From positions 1-64,000 of the forward strand of contig CAJNDT010000976.1 in NCBI GenBank assembly GCA_905221615.1: 64,000 nt of DNA, in the 5' to 3' direction. Below the pieces are notes generated by a model. That model was given only the letters and a program-made list of their open reading frames with translations, did not search any database and was not told the origin of the DNA. Source of the stretch: Symbiodinium sp. CCMP2592. Taxonomy: Eukaryota; Sar; Dinophyceae; Suessiales; Symbiodiniaceae. Every line of letters begins with the position of its first letter. Position 1 is the stretch's first letter. The position numbers were made by a program, and so were the translations under genes. This document shows positions 50,113 to 59,542 of this stretch, in pieces.

Positions 50113-50349
50113 TTAACCATCATTTTTTTCATATAACTCTATTAGTTCTTTATGTAATTCAATTTGCTTTTCTAAATAACTCATTTCCTTATCTAGTTGT
50201 TCTTGTTCATCATTATCTATAACGCATTTCTGTTTAATTTCTTCAATTTTACTTATCCTACTTTCTTTAATAATTTCTAATTTTTCCACCTCGTGCCTTG
50301 ATTGTTTATACAGAATCTCGAACAATTCATCTTGAACTGATTTCTTCAT
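50113..50349 (-). CDS. Small coiled-coil viral protein, 78 aa
   Basis: I do not recognise this protein. It is almost entirely charged heptads (EIIKESRISKIEEIKQK, EKQIELHKELIELYEK), predicting a coiled coil. It is the leftmost viral gene and the last of a leftward-reading group (53,873 to 50,113). TATATAT lies directly before the ATG, as for most genes in this block. Confidence 0.6.
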   Translation of the reverse strand: MKKSVQDELFEILYKQSRHEVEKLEIIKESRISKIEEIKQKCVIDNDEQEQLDKEMSYLEKQIELHKELIELYEKNDG

Positions 50350-50449
50350 ATATATAATACTATATATTTTAGTTTTTAAAACTTTTAAAACTTTTGAAAA
50401 AAGAAATATTTCAATAAATTATTATTTATTGAAATATGTCAAAGCTTAT

Positions 50450-51760
50450 TTATTTCTTATATATACTATTTCTATATAAATCCTTTAATTCTTGTAGATA
50501 TTGTTTCTTATTATCCTTGTTGCCAGCAGATCTTACCCAATTATTATAAATATTCCTAAAATTTCTATAAGTAGTTGCATTAATTGTTTTTCTGTTATTT
50601 GCTTCTTCAAATACTTCTCTTAATTTTTGAATACCCATTTTACTTGGAATAATTAATGTAGGTGATACCATATCTTGCTCTTCTGTTGTTCCTTCCTTCA
50701 AATTTGTTTTTCTTGTTAAACGTGTTCTTCTGGCTTCATTTTGTGGCGGTGTTGATGGTCTAGGCGGTGTTCTTTCTTCATTACTTCCTGAACCCGACGC
50801 CCCTCCTTCTTGAAAATTAGGTTGTGGTGGTGTTGGTGATGTTTTAGGTGTTGGTCTGGGTCTTGATTTTCCCCTTGGTTCTGTTGGTCTCTGTGGTCTC
50901 GGTGTTAGTTCTGATATTGCAGGTTGGCTTGATGATGCTACCGGCAAAGGTTGTTGCGTCGCTCCGAAATTGGGTTGATGTGGTTCTAATATTATAGATG
51001 GTGTTAAATATTGCATATTCGGTATTGGTGTTGTTTCATATGTTGTAAATTCACGATTGTTTCTCCCTTCACCTGTAAAATCTAATAGCGGTCTCGGTGG
51101 TGGAACTATTCTTCTCATCAGTGTTTCTTGTAATGTTTGCATAGCTTCCTGCGTCATACCAGATAACATAGCTGTTGAAAAATTCATACCAGACGCCATA
51201 TTACCAGCAACATTCCCCCCTAATCTTAATGCGCTACTTCCTAGACTTCTTAAAACTCCCGACCCGCCTTCTTCTTCACGTTGTAATTGTTGTTGATGTG
51301 CTTGGGATATCGCTTGTTGGTTGCCTTGATGTGCATTTGATACATTTTCTAATACTTCGTTTATTTCCGCGAGTTGTTGCTGTGGTGTTCCGTATTCTTC
51401 AATTACAGATGTGCTTTCTGCATCTGTTGCAATGTTAAACATTTGTGGCGTTAACGGTTGTTCCTCTTCTGGTCTGTCATGTTGTTTAAATAATGATCTG
51501 TGTGTTAATTCATTATCGCTAGCGTATTCACGTAGCATATGGTCTCTAACAATTCTTTCTGCTATTTGTTTTTCTTGAACTTTTGATTTATCTAAATGGT
51601 CTTTTCCATCAAACCTCGTCCCCTTATTACTTTGTTTAAAAAATACAGCATCTCTATTAGGAAAAGGTTTTAACGCTTCTTCATTATCATTAACCAGCTC
51701 TAAAATATCTTCATATCTAGATCTTCTGTGAAACTGTATATCAGCATTTTTAATTACCAT
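50450..51760 (-). CDS. Viral protein with Gly-rich amphipathic middle and Pro-rich region, 436 aa
   Basis: No family is recognised with certainty. The N-terminal third is charged. A Gln-rich linker leads to a small-residue amphipathic segment (LRSLGSSALRLGGNVAGNM, then a Met-rich helix). Next is a long Pro/Thr/Arg-rich disordered stretch, then a folded basic C-terminus (IYNNWVRSAGNKDNKKQYL). The amphipathic segment in a structural gene cluster recalls membrane-active minor capsid proteins of the adenovirus pVI kind found in PLVs and virophages, but this is only an analogy. It is transcribed leftward with the genes at 51,779-53,873. Confidence 0.55.
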   Translation of the reverse strand: MVIKNADIQFHRRSRYEDILELVNDNEEALKPFPNRDAVFFKQSNKGTRFDGKDHLDKSKVQEKQIAERIVRDHMLREYASDNELTHRSLFKQHDRPEEEQPLTPQMFNIATDAESTSVIEEYGTPQQQLAEINEVLENVSNAHQGNQQAISQAHQQQLQREEEGGSGVLRSLGSSALRLGGNVAGNMASGMNFSTAMLSGMTQEAMQTLQETLMRRIVPPPRPLLDFTGEGRNNREFTTYETTPIPNMQYLTPSIILEPHQPNFGATQQPLPVASSSQPAISELTPRPQRPTEPRGKSRPRPTPKTSPTPPQPNFQEGGASGSGSNEERTPPRPSTPPQNEARRTRLTRKTNLKEGTTEEQDMVSPTLIIPSKMGIQKLREVFEEANNRKTINATTYRNFRNIYNNWVRSAGNKDNKKQYLQELKDLYRNSIYKK

Positions 51761-51778
51761 TCTTTTTTATATATTGTT

Positions 51779-52120
51779 TTAGAAAATAGATTCACTTAAT
51801 TCACTTAATGTTTCAACCCTTTTTTTAAGATGTTCCAGAGATGTTTCAGGTATTCTCGGATTATATATTTCCCCTTTCAATCTTGCTATCTCACTTTCAT
51901 AGTTCGCTTTCATCTGACCCTCTAATAATCTACGCTTAAACGCCATATTTTGAACCTTCGCTTCTCTTGCTTCCAGTTGCTTTTTTAAATTAAGTAAGTA
52001 ATCTATATTTTGTTGCCTATATACCAAACCTTCGGGAGAATTCACGACAGGATTGTCCAATGATTTTTTTTGATGCATTTTTTTATTTTTCTGAAATTTG
52101 AACCTATTATATAGAACCAT
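51779..52120 (-). CDS. Coiled-coil viral protein, 113 aa
   Basis: Unrecognised. A basic N-terminus (FKFQKNKKMHQKK) is followed by long charged helices (LLNLKKQLEAREAKVQNM, HLKKRVETLSELSESIF). It is separated by only 18 bp from the downstream gene and 12 bp from the upstream one, a tight leftward cluster typical of virion genes. It could be a scaffold or core protein. Confidence 0.55.
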   Translation of the reverse strand: MVLYNRFKFQKNKKMHQKKSLDNPVVNSPEGLVYRQQNIDYLLNLKKQLEAREAKVQNMAFKRRLLEGQMKANYESEIARLKGEIYNPRIPETSLEHLKKRVETLSELSESIF

Positions 52121-52132
52121 TTGTATATATTA

Positions 52133-52705
52133 TTATTTAGATTTTTTACTTCTGGACTGAAACATTGCTTTACAGATATTATCTGATTTTTCCTGCTTCC
52201 TCCTCATGATTTCGGCATTCATTGATTTCATTTGCAATTGTATTAATTGCTGTGGTGTTAAATTTGCATAAGGGTTTAAATATTGCATAGGTTGTTCTTG
52301 TTGTAATTGTTGCCTTGGTATAGATGGTGTAGCTTTTGAAAGTGGAGGCACCATTTCTTGATTTTGTTGATGTTCCACTGAATTAGTTTCATTAATTTCT
52401 GGTGCCAGAGATTCAACTTTAACTTTTTTAGTTCTAGGCGCATATTTTTTTACAGGTTTATCAATAATATTACTTGGCTTCTTTTCACAAATACTAGGGT
52501 GACTATATCTCAATGTCTTTATCTTCATAGGTTTTTTACAATCCTGACATTCAGTCGGATTTTGCATAACTTTTGTTATTTTTACTCGCTTCTGTTCTTC
52601 ATTATCCACTTCGGGCTGTAATGTTTCTGTTTCAGGTGGTGTTTCAGTTGCTTCATTTTCGGGTTCATTGTTGATAGCTACGTTTTCAACGCTTTGTTCA
52701 GTCAT
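52133..52705 (-). CDS. Viral protein with CxxC zinc motif and basic/Gln-rich regions, 190 aa
   Basis: Unrecognised. An acidic N-terminus (about 1-40) precedes a CQDCKKPMKIKTLRYSHPSIC segment (two Cys in CxxC, then His and Cys) that could bind one zinc ion. A basic stretch (KKYAPRTKKVKVE) and Gln/Pro-rich C-terminal part follow. The pattern suggests a DNA- or core-binding protein, but no function can be named. Confidence 0.55.
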   Translation of the reverse strand: MTEQSVENVAINNEPENEATETPPETETLQPEVDNEEQKRVKITKVMQNPTECQDCKKPMKIKTLRYSHPSICEKKPSNIIDKPVKKYAPRTKKVKVESLAPEINETNSVEHQQNQEMVPPLSKATPSIPRQQLQQEQPMQYLNPYANLTPQQLIQLQMKSMNAEIMRRKQEKSDNICKAMFQSRSKKSK

Positions 52706-52749
52706 ATATATAACATTCTATATATTTTCTAGATAATATAAATCGTGGT

Positions 52750-53616
52750 TTATGTAGTATCAGTATTATGGAAGAGGAGAGAAAAACCGAGATTTATGCC
52801 GTTAAAGTCTATAAGGTTGCCCGAACCGTCTGTTATTCTGAATGTTAGCCGTCTTATTGAACGACGTGAGACATTAACAAAATCATAATCTGAAACACCA
52901 TAAGGGTCATTTATAATACCGGCGAAAGAAGCATTGACAGGAACTTTTTTTATTATTGCATTTGAAAAAGACGAAGGACTATGAAAATTATTGTTTGATA
53001 ATTCCGGACATGATATATAAATATCTTGATAATTTAACAGATTTATAAATCCTGATACCCATGGAACAGTCGTAGTTGAAAAATCTAGCGGTTGTGGTGT
53101 ATTTAAAGTATTGTTTATGCTGTTTATATTATTTAAATCAATACTATTTGAAAACGACCCTGCATTTGATGCAATCATATTATCGGGAAGGACGATAAAA
53201 ACTACTTCTGTATAGTTTGATTCAATAATGATTTTATTTGATATTGTATTATATGAAACAGTATATGTATTATCTCTGCCTACAACATCATAAAAGAAAT
53301 TTAATTCTGTTTGTATAATATTTGCTAGCTCTGGTGGTGTATAATTTCCTATTGGTATTTCAATTCTTGTAAAAACTGTTCCAGTTGGTGTAGCCGGAGC
53401 TAATACTCTATGTTGAAAGTATAAATTTTGATTATTTCTATTAATTGAATACCACGTGTTCGGAATTGCTATCTCGTGGACTTGCATAATTGTTCCATCA
53501 GGAATTTCAAAATTTTCTCTTAATTCTATTTGAAAATCGCTTATACTGCGACTACCAGAAGTTCTAAATTTTGAATTTACATAAACTTTTTTATATGTCA
53601 GTGGTCTGATACTCAT
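52750..53616 (-). CDS. Penton/minor-capsid-like protein, 288 aa
   Basis: The beginning (KKVYVNSKFRTSGSRSISDF then IPDGTIMQVHEIAIPNTWYS) matches my memory of a protein family common in PLVs and related algal viruses: a Y-V-x-S-x-x-R-T start, a strand-rich body and an IPxxWYxI motif, usually called penton or minor capsid. The body has alternating strands (YTVSYNTISNKIIIESNYT, VVFIVLP), consistent with a single jelly roll. It is read leftward, opposite to the major capsid gene. The assignment rests on recalled family features, not a search. Confidence 0.6.
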   Translation of the reverse strand: MSIRPLTYKKVYVNSKFRTSGSRSISDFQIELRENFEIPDGTIMQVHEIAIPNTWYSINRNNQNLYFQHRVLAPATPTGTVFTRIEIPIGNYTPPELANIIQTELNFFYDVVGRDNTYTVSYNTISNKIIIESNYTEVVFIVLPDNMIASNAGSFSNSIDLNNINSINNTLNTPQPLDFSTTTVPWVSGFINLLNYQDIYISCPELSNNNFHSPSSFSNAIIKKVPVNASFAGIINDPYGVSDYDFVNVSRRSIRRLTFRITDGSGNLIDFNGINLGFSLLFHNTDTT

Positions 53617-53648
53617 ATTGCTATATCTTAATATTAGATATTAAAATT

Positions 53649-53873
53649 TCATTTTTTCAGTCTTCGCCTGTTAGCTTCTGTTCGTTTTTCATTTAGTTTC
53701 GGATTTGCATTATATCTCTTTTCAACGAATTTTTGATGATATGGTGAATTTATATGTTTTAATCTATCCATAAATGTTTTTTCTATATAGGTTTGTCCAC
53801 ATGTTGCACACAATATTTTTTTACCTGATTTCGTTTGTTTCTTTTCTTTCTTTTCCTGTTTTTTCTCCGTCAT
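53649..53873 (-). CDS. Small zinc-finger viral protein, 74 aa
   Basis: A Lys-rich N-terminus precedes LCATCGQTYIEKTFMDRLKH and PYHQKF, which form a C-x2-C-x14-H-x5-H pattern, a plausible C2H2-type finger. The C-terminus is basic. It starts 45 bp from the lipase-like gene on the opposite strand, so the short gap must hold two divergent promoters. Confidence 0.6.
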   Translation of the reverse strand: MTEKKQEKKEKKQTKSGKKILCATCGQTYIEKTFMDRLKHINSPYHQKFVEKRYNANPKLNEKRTEANRRRLKK

Positions 53874-53918
53874 ATATATAATATAATTGATAAAAATAAT
53901 TTATGTTTTTTAATATAA
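53874..53918. promoter_or_regulatory. Divergent promoter region, 45 bp
   Basis: This separates the leftward gene ending its ATG at 53,873 and the rightward gene starting at 53,919. It contains TATATATAATATAATT on one side and TTTTTTAATATAA before the rightward ATG. The same TATATA-plus-ATG spacing is seen across the viral block. Confidence 0.5.
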
Positions 53919-54470
53919 ATGACAAAAATACAATCACAACTAAATACGATGCTGGAAAATAACGGAAAAATTTCAAATACCCAAGGAATAAAAAATGCAT
54001 ACGACAGAGATAATAAAATTTTTGTTAAGGGAAATAAAATGTTTGTTGGTGGAACAACTTCCACGAGAGACTGGCAACAAAATTTCACAAATCTTAAAAC
54101 AGGTAAGATTCGAGACATGGATCGTTATAAAGAAGCTAGACGTGTATTATTAGAAAATCCGCAGGTGGATACACTTTTAGGACATAGCATGGGTGGCAGT
54201 GTTGTTTTAGAATTAAATAAAGAGTTCAAGGATAAAAACTATAAGACTAGAACTTATGATGCTCCTGTTATAAGCTTGGTAGCCCCGATATTTGGATTAG
54301 ATAAACCGACAGAACAACATAAGCGATTTAGAATGACAGGCGATATCGTGAGTGCTTTTGATAACGCAGCTATAAATTATCCTACTAATTCTTTCAATCC
54401 TATCAAGAACCATGACATAAATGAACTTTTGAATATAAATGAAACAATTCCCGAGCAAGGATGGATTTAA
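53919..54470 (+). CDS. Lipase-like alpha/beta hydrolase, 183 aa
   Basis: TLLGHSMGGSVVLELNKEF is a textbook GxSxG nucleophile elbow (about residues 87-92) preceded by the helix-strand order of class-3 lipases (FVGGTTSTRDWQQNF ... YKEARRVLLENPQVDTLLGHS). The catalytic Asp and His could be in TGDIVSAF and KNHDINEL. Lipase-like genes are known from PLVs and some giant viruses and may act on host membranes at entry or release. It begins the rightward group with the capsid gene. The reading frame is complete. Confidence 0.7.
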   Translation: MTKIQSQLNTMLENNGKISNTQGIKNAYDRDNKIFVKGNKMFVGGTTSTRDWQQNFTNLKTGKIRDMDRYKEARRVLLENPQVDTLLGHSMGGSVVLELNKEFKDKNYKTRTYDAPVISLVAPIFGLDKPTEQHKRFRMTGDIVSAFDNAAINYPTNSFNPIKNHDINELLNINETIPEQGWI

Positions 54471-54493
54471 ATTATCTAAAATATTATAATATA

Positions 54494-54739
54494 ATGCTTA
54501 ATAGACCTAGAAAGCCGAAAGACCAAATAAGAGTAGGAAAACCACCCGAGAACGTCCGGTTTAAAAATAAACTTATAAAAAATATGCATAATTCAACATA
54601 TGAAAATATTAGAGAAATAGTTGAAGAGAATATATCAGATGTAGCACAGCCCCAATTAGATAAACATATTCCAAAAAATATTAATAATTTAAATTCCCAT
54701 AAAAAATATAATAATATTAATAAAAAATCTAATACATAA
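54494..54739 (+). CDS. Small basic hypothetical viral protein, 81 aa
   Basis: Unrecognised. The frame is open from an ATG at 54,461 that overlaps the lipase-like gene; I prefer the ATG at 54,494 because it avoids the overlap. The N-terminus is basic (RPRKPKDQIRVGKPP) and the end is Asn/Lys-rich. It ends 10 bp before the major capsid gene. Confidence 0.45.
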   Translation: MLNRPRKPKDQIRVGKPPENVRFKNKLIKNMHNSTYENIREIVEENISDVAQPQLDKHIPKNINNLNSHKKYNNINKKSNT

Positions 54740-54749
54740 TATATAAGTT

Positions 54750-56216
54750 ATGGATTTAGTTATTGCTGAAACTCAGGATAATATGATAAATTCTTTACAG
54801 TTCGGACTTCCAGAAAGTGCCGCTTATATCACTGATCGTAAACAGGTTCATTTTCTTAGTGTATCTGGAAATATTTTTAGTAGCCAGAATGGAAATAAAT
54901 ATATTAAATTTGTTGTTACAGGTGAAGATAATAATTACATTGATATGTCTAGTATTTGTTTATTTTTTGATCTTGTTAATACGTCTCAGACAGCAGGACA
55001 ATATTTAAGACCACTAGGAGAAAGCCACGCATTCTTTTCTCGATATAGATGTAACGCAGCGGGACAGCAAATTAACGACATTGATAATTATAACCTAGTA
55101 TGTGAAAAAATGAAATCATTTAAGAGTGAAGAAGTAAGAAATTTAGACGATATTCAGGAAGGTTGTATAACACGATATGACAGTAGAATTAACCGACTTT
55201 TCGCAGTTGCAATTGAAGGACACGACGCCCCAGCAAATACTGGAACAAATGAAAGAGGAATTGTTTTACCAAAGCTTACACGAGCCAACACGACAGGAAT
55301 TGAGCAAGGCAAATTCGTTCGGATGGGTCATAAGCCTTGTTGTGGTTTCGTGAATAGTGGATATTATCCACCTATTCGATACTGTCCATTAGAATTTATT
55401 TTTGAAATTTGTTCAGATCCACAGGAACCTGTAATTAATCCAGCTGAGCCAGTAGCAGGAACACAGGCAGAGGACGATGTAAACGGATTGTATTTTACTA
55501 CAAGAAATACTACTACTTCATGGTCCATTCAAAATTGTATATTTCGGTGTGATTTGATTACCGTTGATAATACCGTTAACAATAACGTGGTTTCACATTT
55601 AATGAAAGGTGGACGATTACGTATGGTTTATCCCGCCTATCATAGTTTTTCTCAAACATTCACGGCAGGAAATACCGAAATCAATATGAACATTGTTAAA
55701 TCTTCAACCCGACTTTCACAAATGTTCTTTACATTAAGTAATACAGCCATCCAGAATAATAATACAGCAGGAAACTTTTCAAGGAAGAAATGGACTTGGT
55801 TTTTTCATCCCATGGCTGCGTCTATTGATAATTTAGAAGGTGTTATAGACAGCAATAAACAAATTTCGTATTATATGCAAATAGCTAATAAGAAATTCCC
55901 TGAACAAGCTATTGAAAGTATAGCTGAGTCGATGTATTTCTTACGGAGTGCTGTTAATGTTATGTCTCCTTTCTACGATGGTTTTTCAATTGATATTTAT
56001 AGATATGCTAACGATAAGTTTATCGGAGGAATTAATTTCGATAAGCAACCAAACGTTAATTTCACAGGCCAGAATAGTAAAAATGGAAGCTTATTGACTT
56101 TTAAAATCCGAGGAGCCAACCAAAACTTCGCATTAGGAATTGAACAGGTATTTGTTACGCTTGTTAGTGAGCATATATTTGAATTAAGCGAAAGTGCGTC
56201 AACGGTTTTGGATTAA
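54750..56216 (+). CDS. Major capsid protein, double-jelly-roll type, 488 aa
   Basis: The N-terminal region (FGLPESAAYITDRKQVHFL, then GNKYIKFVVTGEDNNYIDMSS and CLFFDLVN) follows the pattern of PLV/adintovirus major capsid proteins: a Y-x-x-x-R start, then a G-x-K-x-I strand, a D-x-S turn and FDLVN. The rest is strand-rich with loops. The C-terminal part includes LSQMFFTLSNTA and SYYMQIANKKFPEQAIES, also usual for this group. Length of 488 residues is in the normal range. The frame is intact. It is preceded by AATATATAAGTT, a late-promoter-like AT-box next to the ATG. The protein would trimerise into hexon-like capsomers. Confidence 0.8.
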   Translation: MDLVIAETQDNMINSLQFGLPESAAYITDRKQVHFLSVSGNIFSSQNGNKYIKFVVTGEDNNYIDMSSICLFFDLVNTSQTAGQYLRPLGESHAFFSRYRCNAAGQQINDIDNYNLVCEKMKSFKSEEVRNLDDIQEGCITRYDSRINRLFAVAIEGHDAPANTGTNERGIVLPKLTRANTTGIEQGKFVRMGHKPCCGFVNSGYYPPIRYCPLEFIFEICSDPQEPVINPAEPVAGTQAEDDVNGLYFTTRNTTTSWSIQNCIFRCDLITVDNTVNNNVVSHLMKGGRLRMVYPAYHSFSQTFTAGNTEINMNIVKSSTRLSQMFFTLSNTAIQNNNTAGNFSRKKWTWFFHPMAASIDNLEGVIDSNKQISYYMQIANKKFPEQAIESIAESMYFLRSAVNVMSPFYDGFSIDIYRYANDKFIGGINFDKQPNVNFTGQNSKNGSLLTFKIRGANQNFALGIEQVFVTLVSEHIFELSESASTVLD

Positions 56217-56334
56217 AAGCTTAAAATAATTGAAAAACATCATGGTAAAATTAAAATATCTTATAAAATGATATCGTGAAAAGAAACTTATAAAAATATC
56301 ACGAAATATTATTTTATAATATATTATAGTAAAT

Positions 56335-56867
56335 ATGAGTTCCAGAGACTATTCACAAGGTAAAATATATTGTATCCGAAATAATATTAGCGATGATATT
56401 TATGTAGGCTCGACTTGTGAAAAATTTTTAAGTAAAAGAATGGTTCATCATAGAAGACAGAGAAACTGTAAGAATAATGAAAACAGACTATTGTATATAA
56501 AAATGAAAGAATTAGGAGTTGATAATTTTTATATTGAATTGCATCATGTATTTCCATGCAATACCCGTGATGAACTCTTATCAGAAGAAGGAAAAATTAT
56601 TAGAGAAATCGGTAATTTAAATCAGAGAATTGAACAGCGGGACAGAAACAGTATTATCAAGATAATCACGAGCGAATTAAGCAGTTTAATAAGGAAAAGT
56701 ATAAAGATAATTGCGAAGAAATCAAACAAAAAAGCAGGGAGTATTATCATAATAATAAACAGTCTGTCGCGGAATGGAGCAAGAAATATTATTTCAGAAA
56801 TAGAGAGATTATTTTACAAAAGAAACGAGAAAAACGGCAACAGAAGAAGGTTGAAGAGCAAAAATAA
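56335..56867 (+). pseudogene. GIY-YIG nuclease, frameshifted C-terminus
   Basis: GKIYCIRNNISDDIYVGSTC carries the GIY-YIG core, followed by R-M-x-x-H-R in KRMVHHRRQ and a catalytic-type Glu in ELLSEEGKIIRE. The fold occupies residues 1-105. Near 56,640 the frame slips: in the original phase the rest reads as Ile/Ser-rich noise to 56,883. In another phase it gives QYYQDNHERIKQFNKEKY and EYYHNNKQSVAEWSKKYY, the repeated Tyr/Asn/Lys tail usual for GIY-YIG proteins of large algal viruses, ending at 56,865-56,867. One base appears to be missing. Such nucleases are often selfish homing genes. Confidence 0.75.
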
Positions 56868-56905
56868 AACATTATTAAATTAAATAAAATCTACTTAATT
56901 TAATA

Positions 56906-59260
56906 ATGGCTACTGTAAATAACTTTAATACGGTTTTTGCAAGTCAAATATATAGAATTTCTGCCACAGGTGTTTCAGAAATAGCAGACCAATTCGCAAC
57001 CCGTGAATATGTAGATAATGAAATTTCAAATATTAATGTTGGTTCAGGTGGTGGTATAAGTCAGACTGATCTAGATAATGCAATAAATCCAATTATAGCA
57101 GTTAATGATGGACAGAATTTAGTAATTACTGATATTAATAATAATTTATCAAATAATTTTCAAACTACAACACAACTAAATAATAATTTTTACAATAAAT
57201 CACAAATTGATTCTAATAATTGGATTGATGCAACAGCACTTGCACCATATGCTTTAACATCTACATTAACATCAAATTATAAGAACAATACTCAGTTAGA
57301 TAATGATTATTACACGAAGGGACAAATTGATTCTAATAACTGGATTGATAACACAGCATTAGCACCATACGCAACAACAGCAACATTAACAACAAATTAT
57401 CAAACTAATAGTCAGTTAGCCACCAACTATTACAATAAAGGCGAGGTGGATGGATTAATAGCGGGGGTAAGTGGCGGAGGTGGTGGTGTTACTAATCCTA
57501 TTGAATTAGTAGATAGTAATACAAGTATTGAAAGATAGACAAATGCTACAAAATCAAATATTTCATTAGATTTTTCAATAAATGAAACTGCAAGTGCCAT
57601 AAGATTAATTACTGGAACTAATGACGACACTGACACAAACACTTATTTAGAATGTAATAATACAACAAACGGAACAACATTTTTTAAACAATTATTTATA
57701 GAAGGAACAACATCATTTAATAATGATACAGTATTTCTTCCAGTTTCTACTAATGGTATTTCATGATGGAGAGTATCTAATAATAGTATCCCAACATTAA
57801 GAATTAGAGACGGCACGGCACAATGGATATATGTTAATAACAATTTAAAATGTACCAATGCCAATACAGAAGACGGTAATATTATGATATTAAATGATAA
57901 TTCAGCAGTTAATAATTCTAACAGGATGAGATTAGGAAGTTTAACAAGTGCAGAAGTGGGAATAGGTAAAGCAAACGAAAGCGGATATATTTTATCAGTG
58001 GGAGGAGCTACTAAAGTTGATAGTTTAGAAGTAGAAAATAATATCACAATGGGCGGAGATACAATAACAGCAACAAATAATAATGGTATTGAAGTATTTA
58101 AAAATACAACAGATGCAAGTAATGTTTTAACAGTGAAAAACGCACAAGGATATATTAAAATGCATTCATTTAATATTAATGCTTATAATACATCAAATGA
58201 TAGTCAATCATTATTATTATTGAATACAGCAACAGCAGGAGGAGCAGTATATTGTAATAATTTAGGAATAGGAGCAATAGCAGGAGGAGCTACCCGATTA
58301 AATGTAGCAGGAGGAGGAAGTGCTAATTTTAGTGGCAATTGTAATTTTAATGGTAGTGATAATACTTTTAATAATAATATTTTAATTAATAGCAGAGGGA
58401 GAATATATCAACAATCAAACGCTAATTTTTCATTAAATCATATTGCAACAATAGAAGAAAATTTTTGTATTCAATCTAACAGAAGTGTAGATCCAACACC
58501 ATCAGATAGTTTTATTCAATTAAATGATGTAGCAGGAATAACATTAAATAAAGCAACAGTTTTTAATGATACAGTTAATACAATAGGTAAATTAACAAGT
58601 GAAGGAGAGTTTGAAGTGGATGTTAATGTATCAGGAACACCAGAATTTAGTATTGCTAATGATATTATATATATGTATGGAACTAAATTTCAAATTACTA
58701 ATACAACAGCAGTAGGCAATGTTGAAAGAATATATATGAGGAATAATGATATAGACGGTGAGACTTATTTACAAATACAGAGCAAAGATGTTTTAAAAGT
58801 TGATACTAATGGTATAGATATAATTGGTGATATTAGTTATACTGGATCAATTGGACCAAGTAGTGATAAAAGATTAAAAGAAGATATAAAAGAAATAAAT
58901 AAAAATAAAGCAGTAGAATTAGTAAAGAACATAAAACCCAAAACATATAAATTTATTGATAAAGAAAAATACGGAGATCGTTCTTGTTGTGGATTTATTG
59001 CTAATGAGATGATGGAGTATAAAGGATTTCCGGAAGAATGGAGCAACATAGTTAGGGAAGGTAGAGACGGATATTTAAAGTTTGATTATTCTATGACAAC
59101 TCCCTTGCTTTGGTCTGTGTTACAACCTTCCCTTGAAGAAATTGATAAATTAAAAAAAGATATTAATAAATTAAAAAAAGATAATAGTTATAACGAAGAA
59201 GAATCACCGAAAGCAAAAGCGAAATCCAAGGCAAAAGCAAAAGCAAAAAGTAAAAGCTAA
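56906..59260 (+). pseudogene. Fibre/tail-spike protein with S74 chaperone domain, two in-frame stops
   Basis: One phase runs 785 codons and is interrupted only by TAG at 57,536-57,538 and TGA at 57,764-57,766; no frameshift is needed. The N-terminal part has repeated modules (NNFYNKSQIDSNNWIDATAL, YYTKGQIDSNNWIDNTALAP) and a Gly hinge. The middle is a Asn/Thr/Ser-rich beta-fibre. The end (SDKRLKEDIKEINKNKAVEL, KTYKFIDKEKYGDRSCCGFIA) is a peptidase S74 intramolecular chaperone that trims itself after trimerisation. A Lys/Ala-rich tail follows. Both stops are one transition away from common sense codons (CAG and TGG). The protein probably formed the receptor-binding fibre of the virion. Confidence 0.82.
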
Positions 59261-59291
59261 TATTAAAATAATATTTCTAATTAAATATATA

Positions 59292-59513
59292 ATGGGAAAT
59301 ATTTTTAACAAGAAAAATAATAATGATAATTGTTATATGAATGAAATAAATAATATTAATGAAGACCAACTGGATTTAAGCAATATTGATAAATTACAAA
59401 TTAAAGTATTGAAAGAGCTGATAAAAGATATTAACGAAGTGAAAGATAAAAAGAGTGATAAATTTTATTATCGCTTGCCTGCAATAAACCTATGTTCATA
59501 TTCACTAATTTGA
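59292..59513 (+). CDS. Small hypothetical viral protein, 73 aa
   Basis: Unrecognised. It starts MGNIFNKKN, so Gly-2 could in principle be myristoylated, though the usual Ser/Thr at position 6 is Asn. The middle is a charged helix (KLQIKVLKELIKDINEVKDK). It follows the fibre gene by 31 bp. Confidence 0.4.
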   Translation: MGNIFNKKNNNDNCYMNEINNINEDQLDLSNIDKLQIKVLKELIKDINEVKDKKSDKFYYRLPAINLCSYSLI

Positions 59514-59542
59514 ATAATTAATAATATTAAAAATATATATTA

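Noticed and set aside
57536-57766. Alternative genetic code in the viral block (TAG and TGA as sense codons)
   Set aside because: Other viral genes end normally in TGA (60,941; 59,513) and TAG (63,116).
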